A DNA stretch of 64,000 nucleotides from Candidatus Anammoxibacter sp. Lineage in GTDB: Bacteria; Planctomycetota; Brocadiia; Brocadiales; Anammoxibacteraceae. The position numbers and the translations under genes are program-made. Below, piece by piece: positions 1 to 9,600 of the stretch (position 1 is the first letter of the stretch; every line of letters begins with the position of its first letter). The notes beneath the pieces are model-generated. The model was not told where the DNA came from, searched no databases, and saw only the letters and a program-made list of their open reading frames with translations. Where the stretch lies: positions 34,451-98,450 of the forward strand of contig JAIQZQ010000004.1 of NCBI GenBank assembly GCA_021777105.1, given 5' to 3'.

Positions 1-2276
1 ACCTCTCCGCCAAGGCTTTCGAGATAGGCGACTATCGCCAAAAGTTCCGGTTGCGTAAATGAAATAGGAGGTTTGTCGGCGGCCGGCATTATAGGGCCAA
101 ATCCTTCAACCACGTAAACTGTCGGGTCCAGAAGGGATTCCATTAAATAATCTTTTGCGGAAATGCCGTCTTTTCGGCCGGCGGCTAGTTCGCCGACTCT
201 GTCAAGATTAGGGCCGCGTCCGCCGTCATCTTTATGACAAACCTTGCAATTGCCTTTGCCCTGATAAAGAGCCTCGCCCATCTTCACAATGCCGCTTTGG
301 GTTAAACCTTCCGTGGAAATTACAACCTCTTCGGGAACTTTTGATTCAAGTTGAGGTATGCTGTTTGAATAGAGTGTAAAGATGCCGATAAGCGCGGCGG
401 CAAAGCCTAATTTGCGTAAAAGTATTACTGTCGTGCCTGAAGACTCTGCTTTTGTCAGGTCTTTTCCGGTTTTGGAGACCCTCTTCTTTTTATCGCCAAG
501 CGATCCAATCCAGAAAATAAACAGAAGCATCCCTATAAACACAATAGTTACAACGGACACAACGTTTGCCGCGTAACCTAGAGCCGGGGTGTACGCCTCG
601 GAAGAGGTGTCTTTTAACACGCCGTAAACATGCCAATGCTGCCGTATTGCGGAACGGGCAAAGCCCATCAATCCCATAAGCCATGTGAACGTAACCGCCA
701 CGGCAAGGAGCGTGTATTGCGACCGTGGCGGGATGGATCCCCATTTAATTTGGCCCTTAATGCTTGCCTTGCGGAATAGAAATAGATCAATTGTAATTAT
801 TAAAATTATAGCGGCGATCACTGCTGAAACCTGATACACTGAAAAGCCTACTCTTACAATAGCCTCAACCATATAACCGTATATTCCATAGAATATGACT
901 ACTATGCATGAGACTGCCAATATGGCGATCTGGATATACATGCCAACTTTTGCCCAGCTGACCGTGGCGACCTTGTTTCCCCTGCGGTACAACAAAAAGC
1001 TGACAAATGTGGAGAGTATCATTAGATTTACCGCAGTGTTCTTTGCGGACATAACGCCTAGGAAACCAATTAGAGGATGATGCGAACCGCCCATTCGTTG
1101 TGTTTCCACAAAACTTGCGATCAGGGTGTGCGGGGTGGCCCAAATCATGAAACTCAGAGTTAGAACGCCGACCAGATACTTTATATATTTGCGGTATCTA
1201 TCGGCCCCGGGTATCCTCTCCATCCCCACCCATAGATAATAATTGGTGCACATAAACAAGATGCCGATAAGCACTGCCTGGATAATCCAGAGCCAGGAGA
1301 GAAAACCGCCCATAAGGCTTATGCCGAGTTGTTGGTTGTATCCATAAATCTCCCTTGTCAATAAATAGCCGGCAAACGGCAGCGCAAGGAATGCGGAAAT
1401 TGCTATGAAATTGCCTATATAGCCTTCCCAATCATAAAAGGCCCGTTCCGCCTCTGTTCTGGCCGTCATAAATTTAAATCCGGCAAACGCGGCAACCACC
1501 GCTCCGCCAAAGCAGATGTTGGCAATAAATCTGTGTATATTTAGCGGCATCCATGTGAAATTGGCAGTGGCTTCCCAAAGGCTCAGGAGGTTTCCGTTTT
1601 GGTCTATGCCGGCGGGGCTCATAGTAAAACTCACCCATGAATTGGCTATTACCATAATAGAAATGCCGAAGAGGTTTAGGAGTATGCCTAAAATGAGATG
1701 TTTTACCTTGCTATGTTTTAACCTGTCCCATGTATACCAATAGAGGTAGAGCAGAAATGTTTCGCCAAAGAAAAGGAGGGCGTATATCCAGAATGAGCCG
1801 TAAAAGATGCTTGAAAAATAACTCATGAACTTTGGATAAAATCCTATAAGCAGAAAGGCCAGCAAAGCTCCAAGAATGGCCGTGGTTGAAAAAGCGGCTA
1901 GCGTAAGTTTTGTAAATTCCTTTGCCATGCGGTCAAAGCGGGGGCTCTTGGTTCGTATGCCTATAAACTCGGCTGTTACAGCAAAAATAGGCACACCCAG
2001 GATGAAAGCCGCAAACATTAAATGAAGCTGCGCAACAAACCATACTGCAACCCTGCTGCCGAATACCGGAAATGAACGGTAATCCGCGGAACTGCCGGAT
2101 TTGGTTTTATTTATCGCTGTTTCGCCTGCGTTTGTGGACGGGGGTTTAACGGCAACTGAATCCGGTTCATGAGATTCTGACGCATAGGCATGTGTATTGG
2201 AACTAAACGGGCTCGCAATTTCGCTGCTTATTACAATTATGCCGACAAATAAAAACAGGTATATTAATTTTTTCAT
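1..2276 (-). CDS. Cytochrome bd-like oxidase subunit I (CydA-like) fused to a C-terminal c-type cytochrome domain; 3' end truncated by the window edge
   Basis: Open minus-strand frame from ATG at 2276 to the left edge. Signal-like N-terminus (MKKLIYLFLFVGIIVISSE), CydA-like multi-TM region (RVAVWFVAQLHLMFAAFILGVPIFAVTAEFIG; NSWVSFTMSPAG), then a CXXCH haem c motif (GNCKVCHKDDGGRGPNL) and a distal Met region (GFGPIMPAADKPPIS). Confidence 0.8.
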   Translation of the reverse strand, partial: MKKLIYLFLFVGIIVISSEIASPFSSNTHAYASESHEPDSVAVKPPSTNAGETAINKTKSGSSADYRSFPVFGSRVAVWFVAQLHLMFAAFILGVPIFAVTAEFIGIRTKSPRFDRMAKEFTKLTLAAFSTTAILGALLAFLLIGFYPKFMSYFSSIFYGSFWIYALLFFGETFLLYLYWYTWDRLKHSKVKHLILGILLNLFGISIMVIANSWVSFTMSPAGIDQNGNLLSLWEATANFTWMPLNIHRFIANICFGGAVVAAFAGFKFMTARTEAERAFYDWEGYIGNFIAISAFLALPFAGYLLTREIYGYNQQLGISLMGGFLSWLWIIQAVLIGILFMCTNYYLWVGMERIPGADRYRKYIKYLVGVLTLSFMIWATPHTLIASFVETQRMGGSHHPLIGFLGVMSAKNTAVNLMILSTFVSFLLYRRGNKVATVSWAKVGMYIQIAILAVSCIVVIFYGIYGYMVEAIVRVGFSVYQVSAVIAAIILIITIDLFLFRKASIKGQIKWGSIPPRSQYTLLAVAVTFTWLMGLMGFARSAIRQHWHVYGVLKDTSSEAYTPALGYAANVVSVVTIVFIGMLLFIFWIGSLGDKKKRVSKTGKDLTKAESSGTTVILLRKLGFAAALIGIFTLYSNSIPQLESKVPEEVVISTEGLTQSGIVKMGEALYQGKGNCKVCHKDDGGRGPNLDRVGELAAGRKDGISAKDYLMESLLDPTVYVVEGFGPIMPAADKPPISFTQPELLAIVAYLESLGGE

Positions 2277-2277
2277 A

Positions 2278-2586
2278 TTAACTCTTTAACTTTTTGCCTA
2301 ATTTACTTTCAACGCTTTCAATTTTTGAGGCAATCCTGCCGCTTTTGCCTTTTCTGTAATCGAGTTTCATTGTCGTTATAATACGGTTGCAATCATTCTG
2401 CATTACACTAAAACATTGTTTGACAACGTCAAGAAGCTCGTCTATTTCGCCTTCAATAACAGTGCCCATTGGGTTAAGTTTGTATTCAAGGCCGCTTTTA
2501 TCAATAACATCCAATGACCTTGCCACATATTTGCTTACGCTTTCGCCTTTGTCAAGAGGCGTCATACTAAATTCAAGAAGCGTCAC
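2278..2586 (-). CDS. MTH1187/YqgV-like (DUF77) thiamine-binding-type small protein
   Basis: 102 aa; EFSMTPLDKGESVSKYVARSLDVIDKSGLEYKLNPMGTVIEGE is typical of the family; overlaps the next gene's stop. Confidence 0.8.
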   Translation of the reverse strand: MTLLEFSMTPLDKGESVSKYVARSLDVIDKSGLEYKLNPMGTVIEGEIDELLDVVKQCFSVMQNDCNRIITTMKLDYRKGKSGRIASKIESVESKLGKKLKS

Positions 2587-3563
2587 TGTTTTCTCTCCTT
2601 TAAAATGTGTTCAATTATCTTTTTACCGTGAAATCTGCCTGTTTCAATAAATATCTTGCCTGTTTGCCTGCCGCCTATAATGGAGCCCGCCAAATATGCC
2701 CCTTTTATGTTTGATTCATAAGACTCTTCAGAGAATTCCGGCTCCAATGAATCCGGGTTAAACCTGATTCCGCATTTTTCCAATAGATTTGTGTCCGGCA
2801 TATAACCAACAAGCGCAAATAAAAAATCGTTCTTTATTTCAACCGCGCCGGAATCATTGTTGTTTATAACTATGGAATTTGGCCTTATTTCAGCCAATTC
2901 TGAGTTAAAAAACGCATTTATTGAACCGTCGTTAATCCGTTTTTCCAATTCAGGCGCGATCCAGTATTTTACCTTTTTGCCCAGATCATTTCCACGATGA
3001 ACTAAAGTTGTGTTTGCGCCGTGCCTGTATAGGTCAAGCGCGGCTTCAACAGATGAATTATTTGCGCCCAGAACCGCCACGTCCATTTTATAGTATTGAT
3101 GGCCCTCTGTGTAATAATGAGATACTTTAGGGCTCTCCTCGCCTTTAATATTCAGCTTCTTTGGAATGTCGAAATAACCGGTGGATATTATGATATTTTT
3201 AGCATAATATGACTTTTCTAAAACATTTAACCGTTTGACTGAGATTGTAAATGCGTTATCTTTCCGTTTAATGTCAACAACCTCTTCATAACAATTAACA
3301 TTTAAATCATGCCGCTCCGAGACTGTTCTATAATAATTGAGTGTTTCCCTCCTTGACGGCCTGAAATTAAGGCTTGCAAACGGCGCATTCCCAATCTCCA
3401 GCAGATCGGGGGTGGAAAAAAATGTCATATCAACTGGAAAGTTGTTTATAGAGTTAGTCAGGCATCCTTTTTCAACAACGGCATAATCCAGCTTGCGCAA
3501 CCCTGCTTCAATCGCGCACGCAAGCCCGGCCGGCCCGGCTCCAATTATAACTACGTCTTTCAT
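2583..3563 (-). CDS. ypdA: YpdA-type putative bacillithiol disulfide reductase (FAD/NAD(P)-binding oxidoreductase)
   Basis: 326 aa; N-terminal GAGPAGLACAIEAG dinucleotide fold, NFPVDMTFFSTPDLLEIGNAPF, second nucleotide-binding fold AVLGANNSSVEAAL; lacks the CxxC of TrxB. Confidence 0.75.
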   Translation of the reverse strand: MKDVVIIGAGPAGLACAIEAGLRKLDYAVVEKGCLTNSINNFPVDMTFFSTPDLLEIGNAPFASLNFRPSRRETLNYYRTVSERHDLNVNCYEEVVDIKRKDNAFTISVKRLNVLEKSYYAKNIIISTGYFDIPKKLNIKGEESPKVSHYYTEGHQYYKMDVAVLGANNSSVEAALDLYRHGANTTLVHRGNDLGKKVKYWIAPELEKRINDGSINAFFNSELAEIRPNSIVINNNDSGAVEIKNDFLFALVGYMPDTNLLEKCGIRFNPDSLEPEFSEESYESNIKGAYLAGSIIGGRQTGKIFIETGRFHGKKIIEHILKERKQ

Positions 3564-4157
3564 TTCTTAAGAATTGCAAATTAAGGGTTTGTAAAGAATT
3601 GATAATGCCGTATGTTTTATTAAATTCTTGAGACAACTTCGCTTCCGGCATACTGTTGGAAGACGCGGAAAATATGGCAAAAAGAGGGTTTAGGATAACG
3701 CAAGTAGCGCTGTAAATCAAGTTAAAACAACGCATACAATCCGGCGTTTTATAAATTTTTCCTATAATTATTCTATTAATTCGTTCAGCCGAATTATTTG
3801 TTAATATGAGCTCATTCTTTTATGCCGGCAACCTGGAAAGCTCTGTGATGAAATTTTCAACTAATTGTATAACCGTTTGCGTAATTTAACGTTATAAATC
3901 AAACACGATTCTTCATGCTAAGATTGTCGTAACTTGTGATATAATATAAGATTAGATTATTTAATAATTCTTAATTTAGAAAGGGGTTTTTAAATGGAAA
4001 ATTTAAAAAATCAACAACTAATGCTCAATATTCGTCCAAATATTATTAATTGGTTAAAAATTTATACACAATTTCAAAAATATTAGTAAATTTTAAATTT
4101 TTTTGCCGATACATTAATAATGTATAGTTGTTTATCCACAAAGATTGCGCTTGTAAG

Positions 4158-4188
4158 AAAAATTTTCCTAAACTATGGGAAAATTTTT
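4158..4188 (+). terminator. Rho-independent-like hairpin
   Basis: AAAAATTTTCC / GGAAAATTTTT 11-bp perfect stem, 9-nt loop, T-rich 3' arm. Confidence 0.45.
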
Positions 4189-4388
4189 ATTTAGAGCGGT
4201 TAATGCGCAATTTTACGGTTAAGATATTAAAGGGGTTTATAAAGAAAATTAAGTTTATATTGATAATGGCATGCAATGTGCTTTAAATACTTTTGAGATT
4301 TAAAAGTGTTTAATTTTTGTCTAGTATTTATTAACAAAATAACCACTATAGCCTATATTTAATGATGAAAAGGAGGGCTTGTTTAGAG

Positions 4389-6548
4389 ATGAATAAAAAA
4401 CCTGTTTTATTGATAGCCGGCATAATCGTCTTTTTTTTAAACAGTAGCGCCGATATTTATGGCGGCTCAAATGATCTTGAAGCTGTTTTAAAGAATTCCG
4501 ATGGCACAAGCGCCTTTGAGGTGCAGGATTCAACCGCAAAAGCCCTGGTCAGGATGCAGTCTGACGGCAAGGTTGGCGTAGGAGTAACTGTTCCTGAAGC
4601 GTTTTTGCATGTAAAGGGGACATCTTCCACCGCATTGAAAATAGAAGGCAACGCTATAGTCATGGACGGTAATTTAGGAATTGGAACCGCGTCGCCCGCA
4701 AACGCGTTGGAAATTGCCGGCGCGGCTGTTATTACCGGCAGCGTCACGGCTTCCGCTTTTATTGGCGACGGTTCAGGTATAACAGGCATTTCATCCGACG
4801 CATTTGCCGTTATTAGCAGCAATATTACAGACGGCACGATTGCGGGAGCCGATTTGTCGTCCAGCCTTGATTTGACAACCACGGGAACTATATCGGCAAA
4901 CAGGCTTGCTGTAACGGGAGATGGTTTTGTTGTGGACAGTACAGGTTCGGTTACAGCTGCGCTTATTACAACAACAGGCTCAATAACGGCTAATAAACTA
5001 ATAATAACAGGCAATGATTTTGCTATTGATAACGCGGGTTCAATGACGGCTCTTGCAATTAAATCAAGAGGTTCGATTACTGCGGCAGGCACTGTTACGG
5101 CCTCTGCGTTTTCATTTGCGTCAGGCCAGGTTGGCGGGACAATTTCTGCCTCTACCGGCACAATAACGGTCTTGTCCTCATGGATGGACGTGCGCGGCAC
5201 ATTGACCGCTATGTCGTTTATTGGCGACGGCTCAGGCATAACCGGCATTTCATCCAGCGCAATTGCCGTTGTCAGCAGCAGCATTACAGACGGCACAATC
5301 CAGAGCGTTGATTTGGCTCCAAATATTAGCATAAATACAATGGGCACAATCTCGGCAACACGTATAGCAAACGGCAGCGATACTTTTGTTGTAGATAGCT
5401 CCGGATCAATGACTGTATCAACTCTAAAATCAACAGGCTCTGTGACTGTCACTGGAACTGTGACTGTAAGCAATGATTTAGTTGTGGATACGAGCACGTT
5501 ATTTGTGGATTCAACAAATAATAGGGTAGGCATAGGCACAATAACTCCCGCATTGAAATTGCATATAGTGGGTTCTTCAACAATATCTGGCAGAGTAGGT
5601 ATTGGAACTACGACTCCAAATGCAGCATTAGATATAGTAGGCTCACCGGCAATTGCGCTTACAACTTTAAATGTCAGCGGCACCACAACTATAACCGGAG
5701 GCTATTCCGGTATAGGCACTACAACACCGGCAATGCGGCTGCACATAGTAGGCTCTTCAACAATATCGGGCAATGTGGGAATTGGAACAACCACGCCATC
5801 TTCACCGTTGCATGTATCCGGGGCCGCTACGATATCGGGCAATACAGGGATAGGCACAACCACCCCCGCATTGAAATTGCATATAGTGGGTTCTTCAACA
5901 ATATCGGGCAATATAGGAATTGGAACAACCACGCCATCTTCACCGTTGCATGTGGCCGGGGCCGCTACAATATCGGGTAATACAGGCATAGGCACAACAA
6001 CGCCGTCATTGAAACTGCATGTCGTAGGCTCGTCAACAATATCGGGTAGAGTAGGTATTGGAACTACTACTCCTAGTGCTGTCTTGGATATAATAGGCTC
6101 ATCGACAATTGCGCTTACAACTTTAAATGTCAGCGGCACTACAACTATGACCGGTGGCAATGTAAGCATAGGCACGACCACAACTTCGGTGGATTTGCAT
6201 GTTGAGGGAACCGTCACCGTTTCAAACAGTTTAAATATAGGCACAACTACTGCGGGGGCCGCTATTACTATGCACCTCTCAGAATCGTCGCTTATTACTT
6301 TCGGGTCTATTTCCAATAATTCGTGCGCTGACAAATTTTTCAGCGTGGCAGGCGCATCTGACGGCGACACTGTCTTCCTTGGCGTGCCTGCGGCTATGGT
6401 AGGAACAGGTTCGCCAACGTCCGTAGGTCTGGCTTTCTTTGGATATGTAATTGAAACCAATAGCGTGGCAGTGAGGGCGTGCAATTTTACAGGCTCTGCG
6501 GTCACACCGACTGCCGGCACGGTTACCGCCGATGTGTGGAAGCATTAA
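4389..6548 (+). CDS. Secreted repeat protein with tail-fibre-like GIGTTTP...LHV.G repeats
   Basis: Signal peptide (MNKKPVLLIAGIIVFFLNSSADIYG); repeated FIGDGSGITGISS and GIGTTTPxxxLHxxGxxTISGN units. Start at 4389 preferred over 4362 because GGAGGG lies upstream. Confidence 0.8.
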   Translation: MNKKPVLLIAGIIVFFLNSSADIYGGSNDLEAVLKNSDGTSAFEVQDSTAKALVRMQSDGKVGVGVTVPEAFLHVKGTSSTALKIEGNAIVMDGNLGIGTASPANALEIAGAAVITGSVTASAFIGDGSGITGISSDAFAVISSNITDGTIAGADLSSSLDLTTTGTISANRLAVTGDGFVVDSTGSVTAALITTTGSITANKLIITGNDFAIDNAGSMTALAIKSRGSITAAGTVTASAFSFASGQVGGTISASTGTITVLSSWMDVRGTLTAMSFIGDGSGITGISSSAIAVVSSSITDGTIQSVDLAPNISINTMGTISATRIANGSDTFVVDSSGSMTVSTLKSTGSVTVTGTVTVSNDLVVDTSTLFVDSTNNRVGIGTITPALKLHIVGSSTISGRVGIGTTTPNAALDIVGSPAIALTTLNVSGTTTITGGYSGIGTTTPAMRLHIVGSSTISGNVGIGTTTPSSPLHVSGAATISGNTGIGTTTPALKLHIVGSSTISGNIGIGTTTPSSPLHVAGAATISGNTGIGTTTPSLKLHVVGSSTISGRVGIGTTTPSAVLDIIGSSTIALTTLNVSGTTTMTGGNVSIGTTTTSVDLHVEGTVTVSNSLNIGTTTAGAAITMHLSESSLITFGSISNNSCADKFFSVAGASDGDTVFLGVPAAMVGTGSPTSVGLAFFGYVIETNSVAVRACNFTGSAVTPTAGTVTADVWKH
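5529..6263 (+). repeat. Tandem coding repeat of about 69 bp (23 aa) within the tail-fibre-like protein
   Basis: Repeated units such as GIGTTTPALKLHIVGSSTISGNI and GIGTTTPSSPLHVSGAATISGNT, with near-identical DNA blocks (e.g. ccgcattgaaattgcatatagtgggttcttcaacaatat). Confidence 0.85.
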
Positions 6549-6657
6549 TATAAACTCAATATTTTTAGAGCATAGTTATACATAGCGGCAAGCAAATGTT
6601 TTTAAAGAATTTGCGTGATATTTACAGACTAAAAGAACAGCTTTTGAAAGTTGTAAA

Positions 6658-9600
6658 ATGAAACAAAAAGAGAGATTGTTTACAATATATAAACCAAACA
6701 TGATTGTGTTATTGCTGTTGGCTCTTGTTTTGGTTTTTACGGCAAGAGTTGGCTATTCCGACGGGTTTATTATTAATTCAGGCCTAAAACTTGATATTAA
6801 CGATATCGTTCTGAATGTCAACGGCTCTATGACTGTCAGCGGGAATTTGGAGAGCGGCAACGGAACTATAACTGTCAGCGGAAACCTCGTGAATACCGGC
6901 ACAATTACGGCAAGCTCCGGGTTTATTGAGTTTACAGGGCTTAGCGGAACGCAAACTTTTAATCCCGGCTCATCCGGCAGCGTATTTAATAATGTCACGT
7001 ATTCAGGCACAAGCACGTTAACGCTGGCCAATAATATTGATATAAACGGCGCATTTCTCAATAAAACCGGCGCCTTTGACGCCGGCTTGTTTAACATGAA
7101 CATTGCCGGTGATTGGAATAATGAGGGTACTTTCCTGCCCGGTTCCAGCACCGTTACTTTTGACGGTGTAAATCAAACAATAAAAGGCTCAAATACTTTT
7201 TATAATCTTGCAAAAGTCGCTTCATCGCCTGTCACTTTGACGTTTGAGGGCTCAAAATCACAGACAATAACAAACAATTTGATATTGCAGGGTATTCCAG
7301 GCGTTCTTATATCTTTAAGAAGCGATGCGTCTCCCACTCAATTTAAGATAGCTGTCACAGAAACCGGCAGAAGTATTTTGTCATTTTTGGATGTTAAGGA
7401 TTCAGATGCTTCAGGCGGGAAACTGTTGGAGGTAGGCGACGATTCCGTCGATTCAGGCAATAATACAAATTGGCAATTTTTCGTGCCCACAACACCCACG
7501 CCTCCTCCAGCGGGAACGCCTGTGCCAACTCCTCCGGGAGGCGGTGGCGGTGGCGGCGGGCCGGTCGCAACTCCGGCGCCTACTCCGGCTCCGGCTCCAA
7601 GCGGATCGATTATAGGCAATGTTGCCGACTCAAAACTGCGGCCGATCAAAGGAATCTTTGTCGATGCTTACGATTTCTTTAGCGGTTTATGGATTGGCGG
7701 CGCGAAAACGGATGAATTGGGTGATTATACTATAACAAATATTGCCGCCGGCACATATAAGGTCGGTGTTGACGTTTCAGATACCGCTTTTGTTGAGCAG
7801 TTCTTCAACAAGGCGAATTGGGCGACTGCTGATAAAGTCATTGTAACTGAGACCGCCGGCAGGAGCGGCATTAATTTTATTTTGACAAACGGCAATTTTA
7901 TTCGCGGCAAAGTTTCTGATTCCGCAAGCAATCCTGTGCCGGGGATATTTGTTGACGCGTTTGACTCTGTTACAAGGGAGTGGGTAAGCGACAGCCTTAC
8001 CGACGGGCAGGGAAATTATTCCATTACTGTTCCGCCGGGAAGTTATAAAGTAGCGGTTAATACTTTAGGCACAGATTTTTTGCGCGAATTCTTCCTTGAT
8101 TCAGGCTCCTTTGAGGACGCTCTGGAAATAGTGGTGACTGCCAATAAAAATGCCGAGAACAAAAACTTCTCCCTTTCAAAAGGGAACACTATAAAAGGTC
8201 AAATAACCGATATTTTCAACAACAAGTTGCAAGGGGTCTTTGTTAATGTGTTTGACGCGTCGTCCGGCGAATTAGTTAATTTTGGCGAAACCGACTCTGA
8301 CGGCAATTATGAGGTTGCTGTTTTGCCGGGCAGATACAATGTGGTTGTGGAGGTGTTCGGCACTAATTTCTCCCCGGCGATACGGGAAAGTGTTGTTGTT
8401 AAAAGCAACGGCGAATCTCCTATTATCAATTTCATCCTTAATGTCTCCAATTTTGTCAAAGGCAAGGTTGCAAGCTCCACCGGGGCTCCATTGGCGAACA
8501 TATTTATCGAAGCTTTAAATTCAGAAACAGGGGTGTTTGTGGATTTTGGCGTCACAGGTCTAACAGGCGAGTATTCCATACCATTGCATCCGGGGGGCTA
8601 CACTATTAAGGTGAATACCGACGGCACAAATTTTCTGGAGTCTTCCCAAGATATTAATATGGTTGCCTCTGATGTGACTGTTGATTTTACTTTAAAGTTC
8701 GGCAATTTGATACACGGCAATGTTACGGACAGCTCAAATGCGCCTGTTTTTGGAGTTACTGTAAACGCTTTTGATTTTAAGACCGGTGTTTGGGCCGGCG
8801 CCGGGGCTACGGATATAAATGGAGATTATTCGATTCCGGTTGTTCCAGGCTCATATAAGGTCGGCATTGATCCGTTTGGGACAAATTTTGCTCCAATATT
8901 TTACGACAATGTTGATTGGGACAACGCTGAATCTGTAACGGTTTTTGAAGTGGGCGACACACTGGATATTAATATTGTTGTGCCGGAGGGCAGTTTTATA
9001 GAGGGAAAAGTCACAGCCGGCTCTAATCCTATAAGCGGCGTAATAGTGGAAGTGTATGATTTTCAGAGCGACACGTGGATTAACTCGGATAAGACAGATA
9101 ATGACGGCAACTATTCCGTCCCAGTTATGGCCGGGCTATACAAGGTCGGCACATTTGCCTTAAAACAGGGATTTGCGGACGAGTTTTATAATAATACGGG
9201 GGTTAATTTTGCCGATAAAGTTACTGTTATCCCCGGCAAAACAGTTTCACGGATTAATTTTGAACTTGATCCGGGTGGGTCTATTTCAGGCCTTGTAACT
9301 AATGGATCAACTCCTATAAAAGATATAGAGGTTAACGCTTTTGAATTTGAAACTAACAGGTGGGTTAGTTCCGGCCTAACAGACGCAGACGGAAACTATA
9401 AAATAAGTGGGTTGACTGAGGGGAATTATCGCGTATGGGCGTTTGATCCAGACGGATTTACGCCACCGCCGCCTGTAGTGGCAACGCCTACTCCGCAAGC
9501 GCCTTCAGCAACGCCGACGCCGGCTCCAATTTCTGGAGGAACGCCAACTCCACCGGGGCCAACACCGGCTCCTACACCACCGCCACCGGGGCCGCCACCG

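Noticed and set aside
4457-6520. Long antisense ORFs (409 and 272 aa) opposite the tail-fibre repeat protein
   Set aside because: Low-complexity mirror translation (VVVPIPTLPDIVEEPT) of the repetitive coding strand; the sense product has a signal peptide and RBS.
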